38,113 bases of DNA, from the NCBI RefSeq assembly GCF_022179245.1, contig NZ_BPQM01000032.1, positions 1 to 38,113 on the forward strand, in the 5' to 3' direction. The translations under genes were made by a program, and so were the position numbers. Origin of the DNA: Methylobacterium gregans (lineage in GTDB: Bacteria; Pseudomonadota; Alphaproteobacteria; Rhizobiales; Beijerinckiaceae). The notes beneath the pieces were generated by a model. It was given only the letters and a program-made list of their open reading frames with translations, made no database searches and had not been told where the DNA came from. Of the stretch, positions 1-7,349 are shown one piece after another. The stretch's first letter is position 1, and every line of letters starts with the position of its first letter.

Positions 1-240
1 GGCGCGCGGTGCAGGGCGCGGACATCGCCCTGCACGATCGAGAGCCGCGACGGACCGGACGCCCGCGCAACCAGCGCTTGGGATCGTAGCTCGGCCAACG
101 AGGGCAGGCTCAGCGTGCCGACACCGTAGCTGTAGCCCCCTCCGCGGCAGCGCAAGCGGCCGTCGACCACGGACAGCACCGCCTGCGTCTCTTCGTAGGG
201 CCCTTCCGGGAAGCCGGTGATCCGCTCGAACCAATCCATG
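1..240 (-). CDS. Conserved hypothetical protein, N-terminal part (runs off left edge)
   Basis: An open frame reads leftward from an ATG at 240 to the window edge with no stop, giving about 80 residues that begin MDWFERITGFPEG. The patterns YEETQAVLSVVDGRLR, YSYGVGTLSLPSLAELR and RLSIVQGDVRALH are ones I associate with a conserved, uncharacterised alphaproteobacterial protein of unknown function. This is recalled similarity, not a search result. No signal peptide or membrane segment is visible in the part seen, so it is probably cytosolic. Codon use is GC-rich like the neighbours. Start choice rests on the conserved-looking MDWFER opening. The gene lies 95 bp downstream of the next minus-strand gene and could be read with it. 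Confidence 0.7.
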
Positions 241-334
241 CTGATGCTCCTGAGATCGGCCCTGACACCACCGGCTCCCAGCCCTCCGCCTTCGAGACCT
301 CCCGGCGAATGAGAGCATCCATCCCGAGACATCC

Positions 335-814
335 TCAGAACACGAACTTCCAGTCGATGCGCCGGACCGGGGCCGCCACGTCCGTGAGGCTTGCCGAGCA
401 CATCACGACGACGTCCTCCCGCACCGCCCGCGCGCCGGCCCGGACCGGGTTCGGCTCGACCATGAAGCACAGGCCGGTGGCCGGGTAGAGGGGCTGGCTG
501 TCGGGCCGGTCGGTCGGCATCAGGGTCACGGCGGTCAGGCGCAGGGCGTAGCCGTAGGCGTTCTCCAGGTCGGGCGTCTGGCGCGTGAACAGCGCCATGA
601 CGGTCCGGGCATTGCCCTGGCCGTAGCCGGTGACGAAGCTGACCTCGCCCGTCCCGTCATCGACCAGCCGGAAGTCGCTGTTGCAGGGCAGGCTGCGGTC
701 GTTGACCTTCAGCTCCAGGCAGAGTCCGGCCTTCGTTGCATCGACGGCGGGGTTGGCTTGGGCCGGGTGCGCGGCCAGCACCAGGAGACCGAGCGTGAAC
801 AGCGTGCGCGACAT
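335..814 (-). CDS. Exported small hypothetical protein, 159 aa
   Basis: The frame could open at 943, but the ATG at 814 is preferred because it begins directly with a signal peptide (MSRTLFTLGLLVLAAHPAQA, cleavage expected after the AQA). The mature part of about 139 residues has four or five cysteines (for example in LCLEL, LPCNS, GLCFM and VMCSAS), which suggests disulphides in the periplasm, and it ends in an aromatic WKFVF tail. I do not recognise a named domain. It lies just downstream of another exported protein on the same strand (912-1352), so the two may be co-transcribed envelope proteins. The function is unknown. Confidence 0.65.
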   Translation of the reverse strand: MSRTLFTLGLLVLAAHPAQANPAVDATKAGLCLELKVNDRSLPCNSDFRLVDDGTGEVSFVTGYGQGNARTVMALFTRQTPDLENAYGYALRLTAVTLMPTDRPDSQPLYPATGLCFMVEPNPVRAGARAVREDVVVMCSASLTDVAAPVRRIDWKFVF

Positions 815-911
815 CGGGTGATCCGGATCAGGAGTGAGACGGGTGATCGCGCCCGCTGCTGCGGCCGCCTCGGCAGGGGAGGGCTGGGCAACAGGCGCCG
901 GCGGGAGCGCC

Positions 912-1352
912 TCAGCGCCGCTTGAGCGATCCGTCGAAGGCACAGGCCGCGCCGTGGTAGGAGCTGCAATCCTTCTCCTCCATGCGCACCCGGGCGCGGT
1001 CGGCGGAGAAGCGCAGGGTCAGGGTGCAGGTCTCCTCGGCGCCCGGTTCCGTCTTGCGCAGCACCAAGGTCATCGGGCCGCTCGGCCGGGCCAGCCCGCG
1101 CAGGTCGCCGGTGCACTGGTTCATGAGCGCGGTCTCGGCCAGGACGAAGTGGGTGTCGCTGCCGTCGCCGAGCGCGAACACCTGCAGAGCGAGCTGGCCC
1201 TCACCACGTCCCTGATAGCGGCCCTCGAACGGCGAGGCCGCAGAGGCCGGCGCTCCGGCCAAGGCCATCAGCACGCCGAGGGGCGCGGCCAAGGTTCGCC
1301 GCTGGAAGGCTACCGGCCGTACTGCGAGAGGAGAGATAGATGGATGAGGCAT
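912..1352 (-). CDS. Exported hypothetical protein, 146 aa
   Basis: The protein has a long N-terminal region ending in a hydrophobic stretch and an ASA-AS signal-peptidase site near residue 38 (LGVLMALAGAPASA). A mature domain starting SPFEGRYQGRGEG follows. That opening (FEG.Y.G.G) and alternating short hydrophobic stretches suggest a small beta-rich periplasmic protein; three or four cysteines (NQC, ETC, KDCSS, AAC) could form disulphides. I cannot name a family. The start is uncertain because no clear ribosome binding site precedes 1352, and an internal Met near residue 29 is too short for a good signal peptide. It sits 97 bp upstream of the exported protein at 335-814 in the same direction. 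Confidence 0.6.
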   Translation of the reverse strand: MPHPSISPLAVRPVAFQRRTLAAPLGVLMALAGAPASAASPFEGRYQGRGEGQLALQVFALGDGSDTHFVLAETALMNQCTGDLRGLARPSGPMTLVLRKTEPGAEETCTLTLRFSADRARVRMEEKDCSSYHGAACAFDGSLKRR

Positions 1353-1559
1353 GGCGGGGGATCTCGCGGCATGGATGGTGAAGTCGGCCCCGACAGGATG
1401 CGACCGTCAGCACGGGCTGCTCGGTCACGCGGACGAGGCTGTCGTAGGCTGGAGTAATGCGTGGTGGTCCGACCGGACGGGGAGGACTGGTCGCGGGTCA
1501 CGCTGCATCGCCGCCGAGCGCGTGCCGGGGGCCAGCCGCGCCGAGGACGCGGTCGGTGC

Positions 1560-1985
1560 TCAGTACGACCAGAGGACGTTCAGGTGGACCTCGTCGCGCT
1601 CGGGCGTCGTCCAGGTCAGGATGGCGGTAACCGCCACATGCCCGGCGTTGGTGTAAACCTCACCCAGGCAGGTCCGCCGGCCGCCGTACTCGGCGACACC
1701 CGGGAAGGCGTCGCGCAGACCTCCAACTTTCTGCAGAACGAGGCCTTGGGTGCGGGCGGCGGGGGAGCCGCTGACGGCCTGGGCGAGCATGTGGCGCGTG
1801 GGCGGGCTGTCGCAGGCCGGCATCTGACCCGGAGTAATGGCAAGGAGCGCATCGCGAGCGCTCTGGCGCGGCATCAGGAAGAAGATGCCGATGCAGGCGA
1901 TGAGGAAGGCGACGAAGGCGTAGCCCCGCCAGCCCTCGGCCTGCAGAGCCTTGAGCATGCCCCGCCAACCCTGATCCTCCGCCAT
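1560..1985 (-). CDS. Single-pass membrane protein of unknown function, 141 aa
   Basis: The frame extends upstream to 2279, but the ATG at 1985 (MAEDQGWRGMLKALQ) is the most plausible start because the upstream translation looks non-coding. Residues about 19-38 (RGYAFVAFLIACIGIFFLMPR) form one transmembrane helix. A periplasmic domain of about 100 residues follows, with a cysteine pair (MPACDS and RRTCLGEV) and a beta-rich end (HVAVTAILTWTTPERDEV). I do not recognise the family. The gene is divergent from the Xre-like regulator gene at 2228, with a shared 242-bp control region, so it may be that repressor's target. That link is inference. Confidence 0.6.
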   Translation of the reverse strand: MAEDQGWRGMLKALQAEGWRGYAFVAFLIACIGIFFLMPRQSARDALLAITPGQMPACDSPPTRHMLAQAVSGSPAARTQGLVLQKVGGLRDAFPGVAEYGGRRTCLGEVYTNAGHVAVTAILTWTTPERDEVHLNVLWSY

Positions 1986-2227
1986 GATTACCTCGTCTGC
2001 TGCTGTCGGCTCCTCATTCGCAGGCGGACGAGGAAGTTTAGTCGAACGGATGGCGTTCAGGCTTGCTTGGCCAGCCGCATCGGGATCTCGGTCGGCAAGC
2101 GAGCAAGGCTCACGGCCGTCATCGGGATGGGCGGGCATCCTCAACTCAGCCGCGGCAGCGCCTGCCTCGCAATTATGTCGAACATATTCGATGGTTTCCC
2201 TGCTGCCAAGCTGGCGCAGTCCCGGCC

Positions 2228-2488
2228 ATGGACGGACGTGCGCGCGTGGCGTGGCACCTGCGGCGGCTGCGGGTGGCACGGGGCTTCAGCCAGGAGGCGC
2301 TGGCCGTCGATGCGGGCGTGGACCGCACCTACGTGAGCGGGATCGAGCGCGGCAGCTTCAACCCGACGGTCGAGGTGCTGGAGCGCTTGGCGAGGGCGCT
2401 GGGTTGTGACGTGGCGGAACTCTTCGCCATTCCGCAGGCAGATGATGAGGTGCCAGCTCCTCTACGCCCTGGCCGAAAGAAGGCCTGA
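2228..2488 (+). CDS. Xre-family helix-turn-helix transcriptional regulator, 86 aa
   Basis: A small DNA-binding protein consisting of one HTH_3 (Cro/C1-type) domain over residues about 8-65. The recognisable pattern is LRRLRVARGFSQEALA, then VDRTYVSGIERG, then NPTVEVLERLARALGC, followed by a short basic tail (RPGRKKA). The ATG at 2228 is chosen because the HTH domain begins eight residues later and upstream sequence in the frame is not protein-like. Proteins this short usually act as dimeric repressors. The nearest target candidate is the divergent membrane-protein gene at 1560-1985. Similar regulators also occur on mobile elements, and an insertion sequence lies about 270 bp downstream. Confidence 0.8.
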   Translation: MDGRARVAWHLRRLRVARGFSQEALAVDAGVDRTYVSGIERGSFNPTVEVLERLARALGCDVAELFAIPQADDEVPAPLRPGRKKA

Positions 2489-2754
2489 TCTCGCGCTGCC
2501 TCTGGAAGACACCAAGATTCGCGCGGCTGGGCCGCTGCTACTGCCTCGAACGGGGTCCCACGCGGCCAAAATTGGCGTCTCACTGGCACGGGTGCCTCAA
2601 CCTCATAGCTCCCGCTTCCAAAACACAAAGGGCGTCCTGCGGCCCCGCAGTGCAACTAACCCTAGGTCCAAGAACCTGGACCTCGGTGGCCCAATTGGCT
2701 GCATGCCGGCAATGCTTGCCCACGACCAACGGAATGCGAAGTCCTGACCCCAAG
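2489..2754. other. Non-coding stretch between Xre gene and IS1111-type element
   Basis: No convincing gene is present. Small GC-rich hairpins can be drawn (CTGCGG/CCGCAG near 2637-2650; AGGTCCA/TGGACCT near 2664-2683). The second might end transcription of the Xre gene, but there is no T-run. Confidence 0.4.
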
Positions 2755-2761
2755 CGTAGGG

Positions 2762-2772
2762 GTGGACGCCCC
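2762..2772 (+). repeat. Left subterminal inverted repeat of the IS1111-type element
   Basis: GTGGACGCCCC, an 11/11 inverted match to 4100-4110. Confidence 0.8.
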
Positions 2773-2818
2773 CTGACGGCATCGATGTGCCAGAGTGGAG
2801 GTGTTGCAACACCACTGC

Positions 2819-2824
2819 AGGAGG
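2819..2824 (+). promoter_or_regulatory. Ribosome binding site of the IS transposase
   Basis: AGGAGG lies five bases before the ATG at 2830 and fixes the start, although the frame is open back to 2572. A perfect 14-bp palindrome (GGTGTTGCAACACC, 2800-2813) lies just upstream and may be structural or a protein-binding site. Confidence 0.75.
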
Positions 2825-2829
2825 CGTCC

Positions 2830-3852
2830 ATGGGTGAGGTTAGCACAGTCGGGATCGATCTGGCGAAATCAGTTTTCCAGGTTCACGGCGCGGATACGAG
2901 CGACGCCGTCGTTTTCCGCAAGAAGCTGCGGCGTGATCAGGTGCTGACGTTCTTCTCGACACTTCCGCGTTGCGTGGTCGCTATGGAAGCATGCGCCAGC
3001 GCTCATTACTGGGCTCGTGAGATAGCTTTGGCAGGCCACGAAACGCGGCTCATCCCACCAGCCTACGTGAAGCCGTTCGTGAAGCGGCAGAAGAACGACA
3101 TGGCCGACGCTGAGGCGATCTGCGAGGCGGCGCAGCGACCGACGATGCGGTTCGTTCAGGGAAAGAGCGCGCAGGCCCAGGCCTCCGCAGTGGTGTTCCG
3201 TACGCGCGACCTGCTCGTGCGTCAGCGGACCCAATTGATCAATGCACTGCGCGGGCACCTCACCGAGTTCGGGTACGTCGTTCGCCAAGGTGTCGGGCAC
3301 GTTGGCCAACTCGTGGCGATCGTCCGCGACCCGACATCTGACGTGCCGGCCGAGGCAAGGCCGGTCCTGGCCATCATTGCGGGCAGCCTAGAGGCGCTCC
3401 AGGCGCAGATCGCACTTCTGGACCGCGAGATCGCCCAACGCGCGAAGGACGATGCCGTGGCCAAGCGGCTGATGACGATACCGGGTGTCGGCCCGGTGAT
3501 CGCGACCGCACTCGTGGCTCTGGCACCGGCCGCCAGTACCTTCCGCCGCGGGCGCGACTTTGCGGCTTGGCTCGGTCTCGTCCCGCGGCAACGCTCCAGC
3601 GGCGGCAAGGAGCGGCTGGGGCGAACGACCAAGATGGGCGAGCGTAGCCTGCGACGGTTGCTGATCCTGGGCGCGAGCTCTGCGACCAGGGTCGCGGCGC
3701 GTGATCCCGATAAAGCTGGGGCATGGTTGGCCGGCATGCTGTCGCGCAAGCCGCGCATGCTGATCACCGTCGCCCTGGCGAACAAGATGGCGAGGATCGT
3801 CTGGGCCTTGATGGCCCATGGCGGCTCCTACAGAGCTCCGGCCACGGCGTGA
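2830..3852 (+). CDS. IS110-family transposase (DEDD type), 340 aa
   Basis: The N-terminal part (residues about 1-160) is a RuvC-like DEDD domain: the first Asp lies in VGIDLAKSVFQVHG, the Glu in VVAMEACASAHYWAR, and the Asp pair in KRQKNDMADAEAICEA. The C-terminal part is the Transposase_20 domain (IPGVGPVIATALVAL, then FAAWLGLVPRQ with the conserved Ser motif in RSSGGKERLG). Its length is normal for the family. These enzymes excise and integrate circular intermediates, guided by an element-encoded RNA. The start at ATG 2830 follows a strong AGGAGG. No frameshift or stop is seen, so the protein is probably functional. Confidence 0.95.
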   Translation: MGEVSTVGIDLAKSVFQVHGADTSDAVVFRKKLRRDQVLTFFSTLPRCVVAMEACASAHYWAREIALAGHETRLIPPAYVKPFVKRQKNDMADAEAICEAAQRPTMRFVQGKSAQAQASAVVFRTRDLLVRQRTQLINALRGHLTEFGYVVRQGVGHVGQLVAIVRDPTSDVPAEARPVLAIIAGSLEALQAQIALLDREIAQRAKDDAVAKRLMTIPGVGPVIATALVALAPAASTFRRGRDFAAWLGLVPRQRSSGGKERLGRTTKMGERSLRRLLILGASSATRVAARDPDKAGAWLAGMLSRKPRMLITVALANKMARIVWALMAHGGSYRAPATA

Positions 3853-4099
3853 TCGCCACGGCCTGAGGCGTCAGGGAGGCAGGGAAGGTCAGTCGAGAGG
3901 TATGGCGCAACGGTCAGAAGACGAAGTCGGGAAAACCAGTGAATGTCCAGGCGCCTCGAGCGCGCGAAAGCGACTTGGACCCGATCCGCGATCTCCATAC
4001 AGGCCAGCAGCCGTGATGATGGCTGCATCGAAAGGCCGGACACACGGAAGCACCTGATCCTGCGCGCACAGATCTCTCAAACACCCCCTTGAATCCGAT
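3853..4099 (+). ncRNA. Probable IS1111 guide (seek/bridge) RNA region, 3' of transposase
   Basis: About 250 bases between the transposase stop and the right subterminal repeat hold no gene. In IS1111-type elements this interval is known to encode the structured RNA that pairs with target and donor DNA. Short complementary stretches are visible, but I could not fold it reliably or locate the guide loops. The call rests on position and family knowledge; ends are approximate. Confidence 0.4.
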
Positions 4100-4110
4100 G
4101 GGGCGTCCAC
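4100..4110 (-). repeat. Right subterminal inverted repeat of the IS1111-type element
   Basis: GGGGCGTCCAC, the exact reverse complement of 2762-2772. Confidence 0.8.
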
Positions 4111-4304
4111 ACACGGACATTCGGAGCACTGCCGCTGAAGGTCCGGATGGGAGCGGCGACCAGACCTTGGCGCTTGGTCCGGCAGCAGAAGTTCCGTGTC
4201 CGACCCATGACGGTCGACAATCGACCTGCTCAGCCTGCTTGGAAGAGGGCGTAGATGCGCTCGGCTGGAACATGATCCGCTTCGGACGAGAAAGCAGCAT
4301 CGCA

Positions 4305-4331
4305 CGTCACATCCGAGTCGCTCGGCTCGTC
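4305..4331 (+). promoter_or_regulatory. ECF41-type promoter upstream of the AhpD-like gene
   Basis: CGTCACA (4305-4311), a 16-base spacer, then CGTC (4328-4331). The ECF41 group recognises TGTCACA-N16-CGTC, so this matches at every position but the first and has the exact spacing. It ends 47 bases before the ATG at 4379, leaving a short leader. The cognate sigma gene lies 2 kb downstream. Confidence 0.75.
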
Positions 4332-4378
4332 ATGGCTTTGAACGTCGATCTCTGGCGCTCCGAGCACAAGGAAATGAC

Positions 4379-4834
4379 ATGAGCGAGAACAAGCGACTGG
4401 TCTGGAACGAGGTGGCTCCGCAAGGTGCCAAAGCGCTTTATGGCATCCACCACTACATCACCACTGGCACCGATCTACCCAATGAGCTGATCCATCTCGT
4501 CTTTCTGCGAGTGTCGCAGATTAATGGCTGCGCGCACTGCATCGACTTGCACACCCGGGATCTCCTAAAGACGATGCCTTTCGAGAAGGTCGCCCTGGTT
4601 CCGGTCTGGGCCGAGGTACCCCACCTGTTTTCTGACCAATACCGCGCCGCGCTCGCGTGGGCGGAGGAAGTCACGCTGGTCAGCGATACGCACGCTTCCG
4701 ATGAGGCCTATGCGGCCGCAAGCACAGCCTTCGCGCCCAAGGATCTAGTGGACCTCACAATCACCATCGCCGCGATGAACGCGTTCAACCGCCTCGGTGC
4801 ACCGTTCCGCCTCCCGGTCCAGGCGAAGGCCTAG
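4379..4834 (+). CDS. AhpD-like carboxymuconolactone decarboxylase family protein, 151 aa
   Basis: An alpha-helical CMD/AhpD-type protein with the redox centre GCAHCIDLH: Cys51 and Cys54 in a CXXC with His58 four residues on, the arrangement of alkylhydroperoxidase-D-like proteins. Such proteins reduce peroxides or react with electrophiles through the CXXC pair; the true substrate is unknown. The length is typical of the family. It is the 'C' of the COE enzymes (carboxymuconolactone decarboxylase, oxidoreductase, epimerase) that travel with ECF41 sigma factors. Its own ECF41-type promoter ends 47 bp upstream, and the NmrA-like gene follows 208 bp later behind a second such promoter. Its expression is therefore likely sigma-controlled. 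Confidence 0.9.
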   Translation: MSENKRLVWNEVAPQGAKALYGIHHYITTGTDLPNELIHLVFLRVSQINGCAHCIDLHTRDLLKTMPFEKVALVPVWAEVPHLFSDQYRAALAWAEEVTLVSDTHASDEAYAAASTAFAPKDLVDLTITIAAMNAFNRLGAPFRLPVQAKA

Positions 4835-4944
4835 TCGGTTCTGCGCTCCGTCAGGGGCGGCGCCAGCGCCGTCCCCTTCCCGCGGATGTCAATCGATCCC
4901 CGGCGGCAGTTCGACGTCTCACGTCGCTGATTTTTTCCGGGGCA

Positions 4945-4972
4945 TGTCACATCGGGCCCATCCCGCCTCGTC
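4945..4972 (+). promoter_or_regulatory. ECF41-type promoter upstream of the NmrA-like/cupin/sigma genes
   Basis: TGTCACA (4945-4951), a 17-base spacer, then CGTC (4969-4972). It is a perfect match to both ECF41 promoter boxes, with a spacer one base longer than the usual 16. It ends 70 bases before the ATG at 5043. Because the sigma gene lies in the same direction downstream, it could autoregulate. Confidence 0.75.
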
Positions 4973-5042
4973 ATTTCTCCGACGGACGCCTGAAAGCGGC
5001 AAGGAGCCACTCCATCCGTTCACGAACAAGGAGACGGGTACC

Positions 5043-5792
5043 ATGAAGATCGTGGTGATTGGTGGAAGCGGCCTCATCGGCAGGCATCTGACGGCCGAAC
5101 TGTCGCGACAAGGACACGAGGCCATTGCGGCTTCACCGAGCAGCGGGGTGAATGCGCTGACGGGCGAAGGCTTGGCCGGGGTTCTTGCCGGAGCCGACGT
5201 CGTCGTTGACGTGTCGAACTCTCCGTCCTTTGAGGACGCGGCGGTGCTCGACTTCTTCGAGCGCTCTGGCCGCAACCTCCTCGCCGCGGAGCGCGAGGCG
5301 GGTGTGAAACATCACGTCGCCCTATCCATCGTCGGCACGGACCGCCTGGAGGGGAACGGATACTTCTTCGCGAAGGTCGCACAGGAGCGATTGATCGCGG
5401 CTTCTGACCTTCCCTACACCATCGTCCGGGCGACGCAATTCTTCGAGTTCGTCGCGACGATTGCCCAGGCTTCCGTCGCAGGCGACCGCATCGTTGTTCC
5501 CGATGCCGACTTCCAGCCGATCGCCGCCGCCGATGTCGCCGCAGCGCTCGCCGATGTCGCGCTTGCTCCCCCGCGCAACGCGACGATCGAGATCGCCGGG
5601 CCGGACCGCCTGCCGTTCCGCGACTTCGTCGCCCACTCGATCGCATCCACCGGCGACCGTCGGGAGGTGCTAGCCGACAGGGCGGCGCGCTACTTCGGCG
5701 CTGCGCTCGGCAAGGGTTCGCTTGTTCCCGAGCATGCGGAAGCGGCACGGCTCGGGCCGACGCGGTTCGAGAACTGGCTCGCTGCTGCCTGA
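5043..5792 (+). CDS. NmrA-like / atypical SDR NAD(P)-binding protein, 249 aa
   Basis: A Rossmann-fold protein beginning MKIVVIGGSGLIGRHL, with the nucleotide-binding GGSGLIG at residues 7-13. It has DVVVDVSNSP where classical SDRs carry NNAG, and lacks the usual Tyr-XXX-Lys spacing, which places it with atypical SDRs (NmrA/NAD-dependent epimerase-like). Y-T-I-V-R-A-T-Q-F-F near residue 134 is typical of that group. The frame is open back to 4797, but ATG 5043 has AAGGAG about ten bases upstream and directly starts the Rossmann strand. It is the oxidoreductase/epimerase member of an ECF41 COE cluster, directly behind an ECF41-type promoter. Substrate unknown. Confidence 0.9.
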   Translation: MKIVVIGGSGLIGRHLTAELSRQGHEAIAASPSSGVNALTGEGLAGVLAGADVVVDVSNSPSFEDAAVLDFFERSGRNLLAAEREAGVKHHVALSIVGTDRLEGNGYFFAKVAQERLIAASDLPYTIVRATQFFEFVATIAQASVAGDRIVVPDADFQPIAAADVAAALADVALAPPRNATIEIAGPDRLPFRDFVAHSIASTGDRREVLADRAARYFGAALGKGSLVPEHAEAARLGPTRFENWLAAA

Positions 5793-5833
5793 ACCGCTGC
5801 GCTTCTCCCCATCCACGGAGAAAGACCCCTTCC

Positions 5834-6250
5834 ATGTTCAGAGCATTTCTGCTGGGCGCCCTCGTTGCCGCCTCCGTCGTTCCTGCAATGGCGGCCGATG
5901 TTGCGAGGGGCGAGGCCCGGGTCACGACGATCTTTGACCATCCGCTACCTTCAGTTCCAGGCAAGAGTCTGCGCGGCGTCCTCGTCGAGTACGGTCCGGG
6001 CGGATCCTCACCGCCTCACACCCACGCCGCATCTGCCTTCATCACGGCAACAGTGATCGAGGGCGCGGTGCGCAGCCGGATCAACGACGGCCCGGAGAAA
6101 GTCTTCCGCGTCGGCGAGAGCTTTGTCGAAATGCCCGGTGATCACCACGGTGTCAGCGCTAATGCCAGCGACGTCGAGCCCTCCAAGCTCCTCGCCGTTT
6201 TCGTCGTGGACACGGCCGACCGGGTGTTGACGACGCCGGACCGGCCCTAA
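5834..6250 (+). CDS. Exported cupin-domain protein, 138 aa
   Basis: A signal peptide (residues 1-20, MFRAFLLGALVAASVVPAMA) precedes a single small beta-barrel cupin. Cupin motif 1 is recognisable as PPHTHAASAFITATVIEG (two His as likely metal ligands), and motif 2 lies in FVEMPGDHHGVSANAS. The protein is probably a periplasmic metal-binding cupin; whether it is an enzyme or a sensor cannot be told. It begins 41 bp after the NmrA-like gene and is followed 95 bp later by the ECF41 sigma gene, so the three are likely one transcript from the promoter at 4945-4972. A periplasmic member makes it a candidate for the sensing side of the module (inference). Confidence 0.85.
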   Translation: MFRAFLLGALVAASVVPAMAADVARGEARVTTIFDHPLPSVPGKSLRGVLVEYGPGGSSPPHTHAASAFITATVIEGAVRSRINDGPEKVFRVGESFVEMPGDHHGVSANASDVEPSKLLAVFVVDTADRVLTTPDRP

Positions 6251-6345
6251 CAGCGGCGGCGCGCGAACTCAGCTTTTCAAGGCGGCAAGGATAGCCGATG
6301 GTCATCCACATTCGCTCAACCGGCTTCGTTTACGAGGAACGGGCC

Positions 6346-7251
6346 ATGTCGCAGGCCGAAATTGCCACGGCGACCTTCGAGTCCTATCGCGCGCGGCTAT
6401 TGCGCATCGCCTACCGCATGCTCGGCTCGCGCAGCGAAGCGGAGGATGTCGTGCAGAATGCCTGGCTGCGCTGGGTAGCGGTGGACCAGACGAAGGTCTC
6501 TGCTCCCTATCCGTTCCTCGCGCGCATCGTGACGCGCCTCTGCCTCGACGAGATGAAGTCGGCCCGCGCCCGCCGGGAGACCTACGTCGGCGCTTGGCTA
6601 CCCGAGCCACTCGTCGAGAACGAGGAAGATGGGCTGGACAAAGATGACCTGACGCTGACGCTGATGATGGCGCTGGAGCGTCTGTCTCCGCTTGAGCGGG
6701 CGGCATTTCTCCTCCACGACGTCTTCGGCGTGCCGCTCGGCGAGGTGGCGGATGCGCTCGACCGGGAGGCGGCGGCCGTGCGCCAACTCGCCGTCCGGGC
6801 ACGGCGGAACGTGGAGGCTGCGCGTCCGCGCTTCCCCGTAGAACGCGAAGAGGGCGAGCGGATTGCACGGGCCTTCTTCGCGGCATCCACCAGCGGGGAC
6901 ACCGCAGCGCTGCGTACACTTCTCGCCGAGAACGCGGTGCTGCGCTCCGATGGCGGCGGCAAGGTTTTGGCCTTCATCAACCCCATCACTGGATTGGACC
7001 GCCTCCTGCGCATGTTCGAGGGTGTGCGGCGCAAATGGGGACAAGGCTGGGCGCAGATGCTCGAACCCGTCTGGATCGACGGCTTGCCCGGCTATATCAG
7101 CCGCGAACGCGGCGACGTTCTCCAAACCACTGCGCTCGCCATTGAGGACGGCCGGATCACGGCGATCTACATCACCCGCAATCCCGACAAGCTCCGCCAC
7201 GTCGCGCAGGCTCTCGCGGTGAGACCGAATCCAACCTTGCGGACACACTAA
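6346..7251 (+). CDS. ECF41-family RNA polymerase sigma factor with SnoaL-like C-terminal domain, 301 aa
   Basis: Region sigma-2 (residues about 10-75, YRARLLRIAYRMLGSRSEAEDVVQ) and sigma-4 (about 105-158, LSPLERAAFLLHDVFGVPLGEVADAL) are followed by an extra NTF2/SnoaL-like domain of about 130 residues. The group signatures are present: WLPEPL in the linker (84-89), DGGGK (202-206) and DGLPG (245-249, the NGXPG-type motif). In ECF41 proteins the C-terminal domain replaces an anti-sigma factor and both inhibits and activates the sigma core. I chose ATG 6346 over 6298 because GAGGAA lies seven bases upstream and the protein then opens with the usual sigma-2 start. It probably directs the promoters at 4305 and 4945. 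Confidence 0.93.
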   Translation: MSQAEIATATFESYRARLLRIAYRMLGSRSEAEDVVQNAWLRWVAVDQTKVSAPYPFLARIVTRLCLDEMKSARARRETYVGAWLPEPLVENEEDGLDKDDLTLTLMMALERLSPLERAAFLLHDVFGVPLGEVADALDREAAAVRQLAVRARRNVEAARPRFPVEREEGERIARAFFAASTSGDTAALRTLLAENAVLRSDGGGKVLAFINPITGLDRLLRMFEGVRRKWGQGWAQMLEPVWIDGLPGYISRERGDVLQTTALAIEDGRITAIYITRNPDKLRHVAQALAVRPNPTLRTH

Positions 7252-7349
7252 TCAGACAGCGGGCGCCCCCGAGCCGCCCTACGCGACATTCAGCCTCGCA
7301 AAGCGCTTCATGCTTCTGCACAGCGCGCCGGCTCACGCAGGACATCAGC

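Larger units (their letters stand above)
2755..4113 (+). mobile_element. IS110-family insertion sequence, IS1111-type
   Basis: The element is bounded by an 11-bp subterminal inverted repeat, GTGGACGCCCC at 2762-2772 and its exact complement GGGGCGTCCAC at 4100-4110. It encloses one complete transposase gene (2830-3852) and about 250 bp of 3' non-coding DNA. Subterminal rather than terminal repeats, no target duplication and a long 3' non-coding region are hallmarks of the IS1111 group. The outer limits given here assume a 7-bp left tip and 3-bp right tip, as in characterised IS1111 members, and may be off by several bases. The copy appears intact and potentially active. It sits about 190 bp upstream of the first ECF41 promoter and does not interrupt it. 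Confidence 0.8.

Noticed and set aside
4089..4382. 97-aa open frame just before the AhpD-like gene
   Set aside because: It overlaps the IS right end and contains the ECF41-type promoter; the composition is not protein-like. The overlap with the next ATG is accidental.
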